Below are positions 10,756-22,313 of a DNA stretch of 64,000 nucleotides, one piece after another. This stretch comes from Saussurea involucrata. Taxonomy: Eukaryota; Streptophyta; Magnoliopsida; Asterales; Asteraceae. The position numbers and the translations under genes are program-made. The notes beneath the pieces were generated by a model. That model saw only the letters and a program-made list of their open reading frames with translations, was not told where the DNA came from and made no database searches. The DNA is taken from the NCBI GenBank assembly GCA_033807775.1, contig CM066313.1, positions 92,017,484 to 92,081,483 on the forward strand, in the 5' to 3' direction. Position 1 is the stretch's first letter; the number at the start of each line of letters is the position of its first letter.

Positions 10756-13516
10756 TGTAACACCCTCAATTTGGAACGAGCAACTAACATTAAAATTCAA
10801 TCAAATAACCATAATAAATAAAATCATTTCTACAATTCATTCCTCAAAATAACTCGAAATTAAAACAACATAAAATTCTACAGTTTGTGACTTAATACGG
10901 GCGTTACTTAATACAACATAAGTTGCTAGTCCAACAAGTGCGGAAAACTTCACTACTCAAGTCACCTCTCGTGCACCCTACTGGCACTCGCCACTTCACA
11001 ATGTAGCAAAAGCTACCCCAACCTGAGCCTGTTGCACATGCCGACAAAAAAAAGGGTTAGGCTTACGCCTAGTGAGTTCAAGCATTTTATCATGACTACA
11101 TAAAAACATAAGTCAAAAGAGTAATAGTTTAGTCATGATTTCGAAAGAGTTTACTTTAATTGCAAATCATCCATTTTCCAACTCACACATTTCCATGGGA
11201 TGGTTCCCAAAAGGTATAATAAGTTTTTCCAAAATGAATTACGTTTCCAACTCACTCAAATACGTGAATAAGTCTAGTTTAGGCAATACCTTCAAATACG
11301 GTTGACAATACATACCGACCCGTAAAACATGGAAACCATCCATTAGATATAACACTTTATTAAAACGTAATACGAAGCAAATGTAGCATAAACCCGTCCA
11401 TCAACCATGGAAAACAATCCATATGCATAAATATAACCTCCAAAAATGCGAATAAATAAAATACCCGAAATCAACACCCTTCGATGACGGGGGAGACCCG
11501 ATCTCATCGAATGTGGCAACACATAAATTAAACCACGATTAAATAAATGCAAGTAAGCTTCTTGGATGTGGAAAACAGATGACATCAACCATACTAGGTC
11601 TTTAGTCAATCCTCGGCATCAATGATACTAGATCTTTAGCCCATCTTAGACATCAACCAAAACTAGGTCTTTAGTCCGTTTTAGACATCAACCAAAACTA
11701 GGTCTTTAGTCCATCTCCGGCATCAACCAAAACTAGGTCTTTAGTCCAAGCCATCAAGTTCAATCCTACTGGATCTTTACCTTGGGAAAACCCACCATCC
11801 GAAACAAGCTTACTCGACTTAAATATAAATACATGACTCCAAAAGAATAACTAATGCATTCAAATCATGTAAATCTCAAATATAATGCAACTCATGCAAT
11901 GCAAACCCCAAGCCCACGTCGAGCTTATTTAAACATGGCGAATGCCATCAAGACTCAACCGAGTCCAAAACCGAGCCCTCTGCTCAAAGATCTAATGATC
12001 ATTTATCAACATCAAATCATGCAAATGAAATGCAATTAAGCATATAACACATCCTAGACTCCACCTCGAGCATGTAAATATCAACAACGTGCAATAATAT
12101 GCAACACGGTGCAATAAAAGCAACCCGTAAATAAGACTCCACATCGAGCCATTTAAACCGGACAAATGTCCCAATACTATCTCAAAGTCAAAACCGAGCA
12201 AAGTGCTCCAAGCTTGCTAGACCCATAATGTCGGTCATCATCGCATAAAACGCGTTTAAACATTGTTTAAGCAAACACGTATCCCAAAAACATCATTAAC
12301 CCCAAAACTCGACACGGTTTAATCAAAAGGGGTTTTTCCAAAGGACTCACACCCTTACTATTCTCAAAATGACCCATAACACTAAAAGAGCATTTCCCAA
12401 ATGGTTTATTAAAATCATTTACACTAACATGATTAAACCATCAAATAAACCTCATTTTGAGCAATTAATCTTTAAACACAATTTATGGTTTCTAACCATC
12501 CAATCATCCAAAAGCCCCAAATATGGGTGTTTTACACATTTATGAAGATAAACACTTCAAAAGAGTTAAACTATTCAAATAACTCAACCATAGATATTTT
12601 TCCAGTAAAACACACAAATATTTGGAAAATACTAATTTTGGCATGTACAAAGTTTTCGCAAAGTAACTTGAACTCACCTTGCTAGATTTAAGCTAAATCT
12701 AGAGTTTCTCCAAACGTAAGCTCATTTGATGAAGTTTGCATCCTCAAGCCAAAACTTCCAAAAACCTAGATTTATGAGTTCTCAACCATCAATATCACAA
12801 TCCAACCATGTAGAAACATTCCCTAAACATACAACATCAAAACCCCCAACTTATACCAGACCCTAGTTCTTAAAGATGGATAAACAAGGTTCCTTTAGCA
12901 AATCATCACCAAATTCATCCCACAACAACACAAGATGGAAAGAAGATGAAATCAAGAACCATAACATATTTGGGTAAGAATAGATTACCTTTATCCACTT
13001 GAAATCTCCAAGAGATAGCTCCTAAACTCCCAAAAGCTTCAAACTCCTCAAGTGGCCAACAATGGAGGAAAGGGGTTGATTTAGGTGGAGAAGATGAAGA
13101 GGAGAGGAGAGGAGTTCTAGGGTTTCTTGTGAGAGAAACCGGTTTTCAGAGAGAGAGAGTTGAGCTGCGAGTGAGAGATGAAATATAATTGAAAGAATGC
13201 TGAAAGGCATGCGTTTAAAACCCTCAGGACCCGTCGGCGATAGTGACACCGCGATAGGGACATGGTCACTATCGCCGGGGCATACTCGCCCGCTACTCCA
13301 CAACTCTTGGTACACTTCCAGCGATATTGACAGCACGATGATGCCATGGGCATAATCGCCGGGGCACTATCGCCCAGCCTGTACCGAGCCCCACCAGTCC
13401 CCTTTTTGGTCCTTGGTTCCAAATCAAATAGGTCCAACATTCCACTTAGATTAATAATTCCATGTTAATATTCAAAATGACGAGATATACACTATTCGAA
13501 TTTTCGAGGTGTTACA
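10756..13516 (-). repeat. LARD-A 5' LTR, 2761 bp
   Basis: Plus-strand ends TGTAACACCC and GGTGTTACA form the terminal inverted repeat. It is homologous to 1-2411 and, in reverse, to the LARD-C LTRs (for example 12673-12740 against 49950-50010). Contains 36-38-bp tandem repeats at 11582-11775, one unit fewer than the partner LTR. The expected target copy is TTGAT at 13517-13521. Confidence 0.9.
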
Positions 13517-13992
13517 TTGATGACCTGATGACAAGGGGGCTGGCGCTGCCTGGATGGTCAAGGAAGTGATGACCTGATGACAAGGGGAGCTGGCGACCGA
13601 AGCCCCGACAAAAACAAGTACAAGAAAGTAAAAAAAAACTTACATTTCATCTTCTACAGATTCTCTATTTTGAAGATTACACAATTAATTATTTTATTAA
13701 AAAAAATCAATACAACTTATAAAATAATGTTTCTATCTCCTAAACATTTCATTTCAAGCAATTTTTATTTGTAGAATGTATAAAATATCATTTTTTTTCT
13801 TTCATAAGTAGTCATTTTTTAAAAAATCTCCAAATATAGAGATTTTTATTCGCTCTGTTATAACTTCTCAATTTTGGAGAAGATTATGGGAAAAAATTTG
13901 TTGGAGCAAAAATCCCTAAGAGCATCTCCAACGGTTTTATTTAAAATAGAGAAAATAGAGGTTTTGTTCTCTATTTTGCTCCAATGGCTTCT
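13517..13992. other. AT-rich stretch with direct repeat, hairpin and MITE-like end
   Basis: No gene. Holds a 21-bp direct repeat starting TGATGACCTGATGACAAGGG at 13518 and 13567, a hairpin near 13822-13850 (AAAAATCTC / GAGATTTTT) and, near 13918, AGAGCATCTCCAACGG, a motif common at ends of small plant inverted-repeat transposons. I could not pair it with an opposite end, so a MITE is only a suggestion. Confidence 0.4.
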
Positions 13993-15269
13993 TGTAATAA
14001 CCAGTGAAATATAAAATGGGTGGAAGAAATGGGAAGTCTAAAATTTGAGGGACTGATTGGTAATTTTGGAAGGAATGTATATAAAAACCAAGTTTGGGCA
14101 CAAAACCCTAAAATCTAATCATTGTGTGTGAGTGGCGGCTGGTGAGAGAGCAGAGTAGGAAGCTTTTGATTTCAATCAGCTTTGGGAAGAAGGAAGGGAG
14201 AATCTCAAGCAATCAATATCAGGTAACGATCTGAACTCTTTTATCCTCATCTCCTATTAATTTGGGTTTAGGATAATTAAGATTTAAGAAAAATTGGAGT
14301 TCTGGATGAAAATTGAATGAATAGTTGCTCTTTTGCATTGTCTTGTTGAAATGTGTGTTTTTTCCATGTAAAAGAAACCTCACTGAGATGTTTATCTCGA
14401 ATTGCACCATTTAGGAAGCATTTGTTCTGGGCTTAATCGATTGAAACTGACCCCGAGGGTTGTGCCTTCGTATTTTGGATCCGGTATGTTGCAAACCGGA
14501 ACTGTAGCTATTAAATGAGGATCCAGAATTGTTGTTAAGTATTTTAATTCCGGAAGCTGGGCCAAGTATTTTAATTCCGGAAGTTGGATTAATTAGGATC
14601 CGAAATTTTATTAAGATCCGGAGTCCACAATTTCAAGACCCGGATTTGACAAAAACCAAAAGACCCGAAAGTTGTTTTGGACAAATGATCCGGTATTTAA
14701 TTACTTAGTATAGATCCGGAGTGGGCCTTAACAAATGATCCGGTATTAAATCCAAGATCCGGTGTTGAGTTTAAGTAGTGGATCCGGAATATTGCATGGT
14801 GTTGGGCCGTGTGAGAAGCTTAGAAATGGATCCGGTATGCATTTTCCTTTGGGATCCGGAAGTTACATTGTTGTACCAAAGTACCGGAATTACTCAAAAC
14901 CCGGTATGGATTTGGGCCTCACCAACTAAAGATCTAGAAGTGTTTTGTGTTGGGCCGCAGAAGATTTTGGACTTTGACTCAAGTTCTGGTATTGGGCTTG
15001 AATATGTATCCGGTATTTTTAATTCAAGTTCCGGTATTGGGCTTGAACTTTAAGGATCCGGAATACTAGTTCACTTGTACCGGTAAGCAGAGTCCATTAA
15101 TTATGATTTTTGGACTAGAAGTGTAACTTACCAACTTAGTTAATTTTGGGTTAAGTTCGGAAATAAGCTTGAGTAACAATTTAAAGATTTATGATCTACG
15201 TTTCCTAAAACTATAGGTGTCCCATCTAGAGACCGGAAGCTTAAGTGAGAAGTCTTGAAGCGAGGAAGC
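13993..15269 (+). repeat. Candidate LTR fragment (Tekay/Del-like), cut by TAT-0
   Basis: Starts TGTAATAACC. It has a promoter-like order: TGTATATAAAAA near 14076, a purine-rich leader, then CAGGTAACG near 14219, which looks like a splice donor. This layout resembles Tekay/Del LTRs. From 14455 to 15065 it carries about twenty irregularly spaced CCGG or GATCCGG motifs. It stops where the TAT-0 LTR begins. No second copy is in the window, so the LTR assignment is unproven. A host gene promoter is the alternative, but no coding exon follows. Confidence 0.35.
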
Positions 15270-16033
15270 TGTTTGGGTAAAAACTCACCAGTCTCGACCA
15301 CGACCGAAAAAGGGAAAAATATTTCTTACACGACACATTTATTGATAAGATAAAATCATCCACACTTTATCATCAGACCTAAGTTTAAGTCAAGACTTAC
15401 TCACGACACTCGACCGTCGTAAGATACTTTACGACCTCGACCAACTAACGTATGACACAACTGTTATGATTTCTCTGTTTAAATGCAGAATCAGAGCTAT
15501 TAATGCCCAACGGCTATAACCGACGAAATCATTATGGGCATTAAACCACGGGATCCGTTACGACCGTTACTCAAGCTTTCATGGGACCATTTAAAGCTAT
15601 GAAGGCTATATAAAAAGGGCCCAACTTCATTTGCGCATATCTGAACTCGAGAATACTCACTGCAGAACGAAAAAGCATTCGAAGCAAAGAACTCTCTCTC
15701 AAAAGATCGCTCACGACACCCTGTGTTTACACACGACGCACTATTTACTTTACAATTTAAGTCATTTCTAATACTTGTATTGTAATCACTTGTACTCTCA
15801 ACGTTTGAAACATAAGGACGTCGCCCCTGATTGGTGACCATTGTGCAGCGACGACCTCCACAGTCGTCCGCAGGTTTTTTCCTCGTTGAGGTTTTTCCCG
15901 CGTCACCAAAATCCTTTCGTCTCCTTTATTTTTTATCTTTGTCGCATTGTTTTGTCGAACGATTTCCATTCTTTAGTTATTAAGCTCCACATCAACCTTA
16001 AGTTATCCTTTTGGACAATTTTTGGCATTAACA
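15270..16033 (+). repeat. TAT-0 5' LTR, 764 bp
   Basis: Starts TGTTTGGGTAAAAACTCACC and ends GGCATTAACA. It aligns with the LTRs at 19380-20257 (+) and, in reverse, 22314-23235, but is shorter. A TATAAAAAG-type box lies near 15610. Confidence 0.85.
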
Positions 16034-16036
16034 GTT

Positions 16037-16053
16037 TGGCGCACACCGTGGGG
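16037..16053 (+). other. TAT-0 primer-binding site
   Basis: TGGCGCACACCGTGGGG, a mutated form of TGGCGCCATCCGTGGGA seen in TAT-1, 3 nt after the LTR. The tRNA is not identified. Confidence 0.7.
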
Positions 16054-16132
16054 CCCCATCTAGAGAAAATCTTCGACAAACGTGCGTCCGACTAACAGTT
16101 TCTTGGAGTTTCCCTTTTTCTGTTTTAGGAAA

Positions 16133-18087
16133 ATGGCAGGTCATGGAAATCAATAGCAGATCATCGCCCAGATGCATTGGGAGCTGGAAGCTGTGCGTAA
16201 TCAGATCGACGCCCTTGCTGAGCAAAGTCAAAGGACAGCTGAAGAAATCGTGCGGCTGAGGAATTAGAATCCGAATGGATCATTTGGACCACATAATGGT
16301 CCAAGACCATTCGTCCAAAATCCAGGTTCAGGACCCTTAATTCAGAATCCAGGATCAGGTCCGTTCATCCCGAATCCGCAGCAGGGTCCATTTGTTCAGA
16401 ATCCGTGGCATGGATCGTTCGTCCACAATCCCCAGTTTGGGCCAATTCCTCCTCAGCGTTTGAGGCCACCACCCCTGCATAACGGGTTTCAGCCGTACTT
16501 CGTCCCTCTCAATGGGGACGCCAATGGATCGTCCTATGGAAATGGCACAAATTCAGGGATCAAGCCTCCAGCAGGTGCGGACCCCGTCGCTCAGCGATTG
16601 AAGATGTTGGAAGACCAGAACGAGTGTGTCCTGTCCTTGCTCGTAAAATTGCCGGGGGCAGCCGTGCCCATCGACGTCGAGCCTCGCACTGGGTTTCAAG
16701 CCTCCCATATCATCGACGAGATCGCTCTGGTTGATGTCCCCAAGAAATATAGAATCTCGACCTTCACTCCTAAATACTCTGGTATCTCGGATCCCACAGA
16801 ACACGTCGCTCAGTACAAACAACTGATGTGGACTGTGTCGATCCCTTACCAGTATCAGGAAGTCTGCATGTGCAAGAGTTTCGGGGCTACCCTCACGGGT
16901 GCTGCCCTCCAGTGGTTGATTAACCTCAGGCCCAAATCCATCGGGTCGTTCGCTGAGTTAGTCAACCAATTTTCTCAGCAGTTCGCCAGCAGTCGCAAGA
17001 TGGAAAAGCAGACCAGCGACCTGTATTATGTCGTTCAGAAGGCCGGTGAGTCTGTTCGGAACTATTTTAATAGATTCAATGCGGAAATGATCAGTGTCCA
17101 TAAATGCGATGTCAAGACCGCGATCGAAGCCTACAAACGCGGTCTGGACGACAGTTCGGGCCTATACACCGATCTAATAAAGTATCCTCCGAAAAATTTG
17201 AAGATGTCCGTGCAAGAACCCTGGCTTATATGAGGGTGGAAGACGATGCTGCCTTTCGTCGAGAGCATTCTGACGACAAGAGGTCGCTGAGTGTTAAGAA
17301 GGCAGAGTTCAAGACGAAGGCGGTATCCAAGTTAGAGCCTGCACGACAAATCTCGAATGTGCGATTCGAGAAAAAGAAGACCGCGACCCCGACTAAATTT
17401 CCTCAGTATCCTAAGATATCCTCCTACGGATTCACAGGAACTACTAAGGACTAAGGACTTGGTCGAGGCCCTGAAGACAGTCCAGGCGACCATCTGATGG
17501 CCGAAGAAGTCCGACAAAGATGACGGTAAGAAAGATAAATCGAAGTGGTGCGACTTCCACGTCGACTACGGTCATATGACGGACGACTGCAGTCTGCATA
17601 GCCCTCAAAAAGGAGCTAGCGTACCACGTCCCGAAGGGCAATCTCAAGGATATCATCGACGACCACGCAAAGGTCATCAATTGCATAACTGGTGGGTCCG
17701 ACGTATGCGGTCTGACATATTCCGCAGCCAAACATCATGCCAGCCAAGTACCTGACGATCGACCTACCCCTCGTTCATCAAGACCCAAAGGAGATCTGGA
17801 GTTAGAAGCCATGAAGATTTCATTCGACCAAGACGACCTCGGCGACTCGTATAAAAAAATCATGACGGGTTGATCATTCAACTCACGATTGGTAATTGTC
17901 TGACCCGACAAGTCTTGGTCGACGGAGGCAGTTTAGTGAACGTCATCTTCCTTGATACCATCAAGGCCATGGGAATCGATCGATCAAAAATTACCCGACG
18001 CTCGACAACCTTGGTAGGTTTCAATGGAGACGCGATGAGTACCTTTGGAGAGATCACCCTGCCTGTCTATGCCCAAGGAATCCGTAT
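16133..18087 (+). pseudogene. gag: TAT-0 gag-protease, inactivated
   Basis: Same protein as in TAT-1 and TAT-2: a Gln/Asn/Pro/Gly-rich N-terminus, a retrotransposon gag core (FGATLTGAALQWLINL, ELVNQFSQQFASSRK), a CDFHVDYGHMTDDC knuckle and a retropepsin with VLVDGG. Damage: TAG at codon 8 (16154) and codon 45 (16265), a 1-nt loss near 17200 that shifts frame inside KYPP..FEDVRA, a 7-bp duplication (AAGGACT twice) near 17447, a CGA-to-TGA stop at 17495, and further shifts near 17590. Homology stops inside the protease at about 18087. Virus-like particle and processing roles are known for the family; none is possible here. Confidence 0.8.
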
Positions 18088-19113
18088 GTTACAGGCGATT
18101 TGTGTACAACAGATTACAAATAAATGTAAATATAAACTTAGTCGTGTGCAAACGAAGTGGGTCGTGCGTAAATCGTGCGAAATAACTTGTCGTCGTGTGG
18201 TCTGAACTGTCGTCGTCAGGTGGTTCGAACTGTCGTCGTGCGATACTTGCGTGTTCGAATGCCTCGTTGTATTGAGAGAAAAATATAGAAGTGAGTATAA
18301 GTAGCTCTATCTGTTTCTCCTTTGCTCGAAGGTGGAGCAGTCTTTATATAGCTTCGGTCGGTACTAAATGTGCTTTAATTGTTGGTCTTGTAACCGCTGT
18401 CGACATTAAATGCACTTTGATGATTGTCTTTGTAACTGCTGTCGGGCTCTAAATGGTATTGATGATTCGTCCGTTACTGGTCGTTGTGCCATAAATGCCT
18501 CTAGACCTGCATTAATGAACAAAAGAAACGGCTGTTGACCATGAATGGTTAGTGTAATCGTAAGACCATCTTAAGTCCAGGACGTCGGTCTTATGGAGCA
18601 TACGACCGTTGTCGAAATACAAGACCATGTATATGATTGTAAACGTCTTGTAAGACCTTATCTTAGTATAGGAATGGTCTTATAAAAATGTCGTAAGACC
18701 ACTAGGTCGTAATACCAAGATGATGATGTCGTAGGACCAGAGCGATATAAGACCGACGACAGGAGACTGTCGACGTAAGACCAAAGAGTCGTAACTGGCG
18801 ACACGTAACTGGCGACACGTAACTGGCGACATAAGACTAGTGACGTAAGACTAATAACGTAAGACTAGTGACGTGTGACTGGCGACGGGTGACTGGCGAC
18901 ATGTCGCTAACGATGTATGTCGTGCGAAGTGTAACATGCGACGCGTGACGTGCGATCATGAGATGTAAAGACACTATCTTGAATGACTATTGACATAAGA
19001 TGTCTTTTAATAATCAACTATCATATGTCGCGGATAAGGCAATAATGGGTATTACCTTCATCGATCGGGGGTATGACTTTTGTAGGCATTAGGGTAATCG
19101 ACGTCCATGGGTC
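18088..19113 (-). repeat. Diverged reversed Tat LTR block and degraded DNA
   Basis: From about 18100 to 18560 the order of motifs (ACAGATTACAAATAAATG, a TTTATATAGCTTCGG box, TTTGATGATTG, CCATAAATG) parallels the reversed TAT-2 3' LTR (22550-22985), so this is an old minus-orientation LTR piece. The rest is GTCG/CGAC-rich without genes and replaces the part of TAT-0 between protease and RT. Confidence 0.55.
18786..18915. repeat. GTAACTGGCGACAC microrepeats
   Basis: Three consecutive near-identical 14-mers, then variants such as GTAAGACTAGTGAC and GTGACTGGCGACGG, about eight in all. Low-complexity expansion inside the reversed LTR-like block. Confidence 0.7.
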
Positions 19114-19379
19114 ATGTCGAAGGAATTCCCCAGGTCGGTCGAGGGTGTGATTTTTTACCCAAACAATGACGAGGTCGACAACTTCCTCAAGACAAGAAAC
19201 ATTCGAGAAGTGAAGTACCCCGACTGGCTTGCAAATGTCGTGGTCGTGCAGAAGAAAAATGGCAAATGGAGGGTCTGTATCGATTTCACAAATCTCAACA
19301 AAGCTTGTCCAAAAGATCCTTTTCCATTGCCGCATATCGACGCCATGGTCAACGCGACAGCAGGACATGAACTATTGAC
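19114..19379 (+). pseudogene. pol: TAT-0 reverse transcriptase fragment (Ty3/gypsy)
   Basis: Encodes REVKYPDWLANVVVVQKKNG, then KWRVCIDFTNLNKACPKD and FPLPHIDAMV...AGHELLT, the fingers and early palm of a Tat-type RT. The catalytic YxDD motif is not reached, because the TAT-1 LTR begins directly after GHELLT. The preceding part of RT is missing or unreadable. No stop falls within the fragment. Confidence 0.85.
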
Positions 19380-20257
19380 TGTTTGGGCAAAATTTCACAG
19401 GTCTCGACCACGACCAGAAAAGGTAAGACACATGTTATGAACTATATCTTGTATTAAGATAAGGCCCCGACAAAGACCTAAAAACCCTCTGTCGTCGCTC
19501 CTAATAGGTAAGTCGAGAGTTCCTCATGACACTCGACCTCGACATCGCCCGTTCCGCACGGCCGTCGCGCAAGACCGTACGACCTTGACTGACTCAATAT
19601 ACGACTGTTACGTTTGTTCAATGATTAATGCAGGAGTCAAAGTCATTAATGGCCAACGGTCATAACCGACGAAGAGCAATTATGAAGAGTTACAACTGGC
19701 GACCGTTATGGCTGTTATCAAAGCAATCAATGATCTAATCAAAGCACCCGAAGGTTATAAAAGATCAAGTTAAACTTCAGTTCCAGGGACCGGACACCGA
19801 AGACCGAACATCGAATAATAGAAGATAAGCATCCCAGCTCAGAAGAACATTACAAGCAAAGAACTCTCACTCGAAGAATCGCTCCCGACGCACGACTTTC
19901 ACTCTCGACCAACAGTTTACACATTGTTTTCACACACGACGCACACTGTTTTTACATTTCAAACACTTGTACTTTACATTTCGAAGTTTTTCCCTTCATT
20001 TGTATTGTAATCTCTGTACGATCGACACCCGGAACACCAAGGACATCGCCCCTAATTGGCGACCATAGTGCAGCGACGACATCCACTATCGTCCGCAGGT
20101 TTTTTCCTCGTTGAGGTTTTTCCTGCGTCATCAAATCCTCTGTCTAATTTACATTTTTGTCTTTGTCGCACGCCTTTGTCGAACGATTCCTTTCTTTAGT
20201 TGTTAAAGTCCACATCGACCTTAAGTTGTCCCTTTGGTGCGATTTTTGGCATTAACA
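19380..20257 (+). repeat. TAT-1 5' LTR, 878 bp
   Basis: Begins TGTTTGGGCAAAATTTCACAGG and ends GGCATTAACA. A box TTATAAAAGATC lies near 19755, suited to a promoter. Confidence 0.9.
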
Positions 20258-20260
20258 GTT

Positions 20261-20277
20261 TGGCGCCATCCGTGGGA
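20261..20277 (+). other. TAT-1 primer-binding site
   Basis: TGGCGCCATCCGTGGGA, 3 nt after the LTR. Same layout as in TAT-0 and TAT-2. The tRNA is not identified. Confidence 0.8.
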
Positions 20278-20358
20278 CCTCATCTAGAGAAAATCTTCGA
20301 CAAACGTGCGTTTTACTAACGGTTTCTTGGAGTTTTCTTTGTTCTCTGTTTCAGGAAA

Positions 20359-22313
20359 ATGGCAGCCCCTGGAGATCAGTAGCATGTCATTGCCCAGATG
20401 TACCAGGAGCTTGAAGTCGCTCGAAATCAAATCAACGCCATGGCGAAGCAAAGCCGTAGAGCAGCTGAGGAGATAACACGACTAAGGAATCCCTCTGGAC
20501 CTCAGAATGGTCCTAGGCCATTCGTTCAGAATCCAGGCCAAGGATCGTTCGGTCAGAATGGTCATCGACCATTCGCGCATAATCCAGGTCCAGGATCAGG
20601 TCCGTTCGCTTAGAATCAACATCCAGGTCCGTTCATGCAGAACCAGCAGCCGGGACCGTTCAATCCAAATCCCTAGTTCGGGACGGTTCCTCCTCAGCAT
20701 ATAAGGCCACCACCCATGCAGAATGGATCGCAGCCATTTCAGAATGGGTCGCAGCCGTTTTAGAATGGATCGCAGCCATTTCAGAATGGGTCACAACCGT
20801 ATTTTGTTCCTTTCAACGAAGACGCCAATGGCTCATCGCATGGCAATGACACCGGTTTAGGAATCAATCCGCAAGTAGGGGCAAATCTCGACCCCAATGA
20901 CCCCGTCGCCCAGCGATTGAAAATGCTAGAAGATCAGAACGAGCGCGTCCTATCTTTGCTCGCCAAGCTACCTGGGGCAACCGTGCCCGTTGATGTCGAA
21001 CCTCGATTAGGATTTCAGGCGTCACCCTTTATCGATGAGATCACGACCATCGAGGTCCCGAAGAAGTACAACGTCCCCGCCTTCACGCCCAAGTATTCGG
21101 GAGTGATCGATCCAACAGAGCACGTCGCACAGTATAAGCAGCTCATGTGGACGATCTCGATCCCACACATGTATCAGGAGGTCTGTATGTGCAAAAGCTT
21201 CGGTGCGACTCTCTCCTGTCCTGCTCTCCAATGGTTGATCAATCTCAAACCCAAGTCCATCGGGTCGTTCGCTGAATTGGTCAACCAATTCTCCCAGCAA
21301 TTCGCCAGCAGTCGCAAGATGGAGAAGCAGACCAGTGACCTGTATTACGTCGTGTAGAAGACCAGTAAGTCTATCCGCAGTTATTTCAATCGATTCAATG
21401 CGGAGATGATCAGCATTCGTAATTGTGACGTCAAGACTGCAATTGAAGCTTATAAGCGTGGTCTGGACGACAACTCAGGTTTATACACTGACCTGACCAA
21501 GTATCCTCCGGAGAATTTTGAAGACGTCCGAGCTCGAACCCTAGCGTACATGAGAGTAGAGGACGACGCTGCCTTTCGTCGCAAACATATCGACGACAAG
21601 AAGTCGTTAGGTGTAAGGAAGCCAGAGTTCAAGACAAAAGCAATTTCCAAAATAGAGCCCGCGCGTCATATCTCGAACGTCCGATTCAAGACGAAAGCAG
21701 AGGCTAAGACCGCAACCAAGTTTTCTCAGTACCCCAAGATATCCTCTTATGGATTCAAAGGATCCATTAAAGATTTGGTCGAAGCTCTGAAAACCGCCCA
21801 GGCGACTATTCGATGGCCAAAGAAGTCCGATCAGGACGACGCTAAGAAAGACAAATCTAAATGGTGTGACTTTCATGTCGACCATGGTCACGCGACAGAT
21901 GAATGCATAACTCTCAGAAAGGAATTAGCGTATCTTGTCCCGAAAGGAAATCTCAAAGATATCATCGATGACGTCGTTACTCCAACTAGCGACCATCGAC
22001 CGTCAACCCCCGAGTATGCGAAAGACGTCAATTGTATCACCGGTGGTTCCGACGTATGTGGTCTGACGTACTCCGCGGCCAAACGTCACGCTAGTCAAGC
22101 GCCTGACAATTGGCCTATTCCGCGTTTATCAAGGCCTAAAGGAGATTTGGAGTTGGAAGCTATGAAGATCGTATTCGACCAAGACGACCTCGGTGACTTG
22201 TACCAGAAACATCATGACGGGTTGATCATTCAACTCACGGTTGGTAATTGTTTAACTCGACGAGTCTTGGTCGATGGGGGCAGTTCAGCGAACGTCATTT
22301 TATTTGACACCAT
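20359..22313 (+). pseudogene. gag: TAT-1 gag and first part of protease, five in-frame TAG stops
   Basis: One continuous frame from ATG 20359 to the TAT-2 junction, with TAG at 20380, 20611, 20674, 20761 and 21355. TAT-2 has CAG (Gln) at all five places, so each is a C-to-T change in a CHG context. Domains in order: short helix, Q/N/P/G-rich repeats (about codons 45-150), gag core (codons 190-330), basic linker, zinc knuckle CDFHVDHGHATDEC (C-x2-H-x4-H-x4-C), retropepsin start LVDGGSSANVILFDTI. No indel is needed to read it. The family builds capsids from gag and releases it with the protease. The remainder lies at 37906. Confidence 0.88.

Larger units (their letters stand above)
1..13516 (-). 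mobile_element. LARD-A, coding-free LTR retrotransposon (truncated by window start)
   Basis: Minus-strand LTR element bounded by two near-identical LTRs (1-2411, its other end outside the window, and 10756-13516). A primer-binding site lies beside the right LTR and a polypurine tract beside the left LTR, which fixes the orientation. The internal DNA has no credible gene of its own. It aligns in reverse with the internal region of LARD-C (51805-55281), except where a Sirevirus remnant (4130-9431) is inserted and part of the LARD interior is missing. The sequence before the PPT resembles that of Tekay/Del Ty3 elements, so an autonomous Tekay-like relative is the likely helper (inference). The target duplication cannot be checked because the left end is off-window. 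Confidence 0.85.
15270..19379 (+). mobile_element. TAT-0, decayed Tat-lineage Ty3/gypsy element (5' part)
   Basis: 5' LTR, primer site, gag-protease, an intervening reversed LTR-like block and a piece of RT, all plus strand except that block. The protease motif (D-G-G-S instead of D-T-G-A) and the RT sequence are typical of the Tat lineage. TAT-1 is inserted in the RT at 19380, so the rest of pol and the 3' LTR should lie right of the window. TAT-0 is the oldest and most rearranged member of the nest. Confidence 0.75.

Noticed and set aside
13518..13990. Complete MITE with AGAGCATCTCCAACGG end
   Set aside because: I could not find the opposite terminal inverted repeat or a target duplication.
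14050..14240. Host gene promoter and first exon (TATA box, leader, splice donor)
   Set aside because: No coding exon follows; the layout fits a Tekay/Del-like LTR better. Kept only as a low-confidence LTR fragment.
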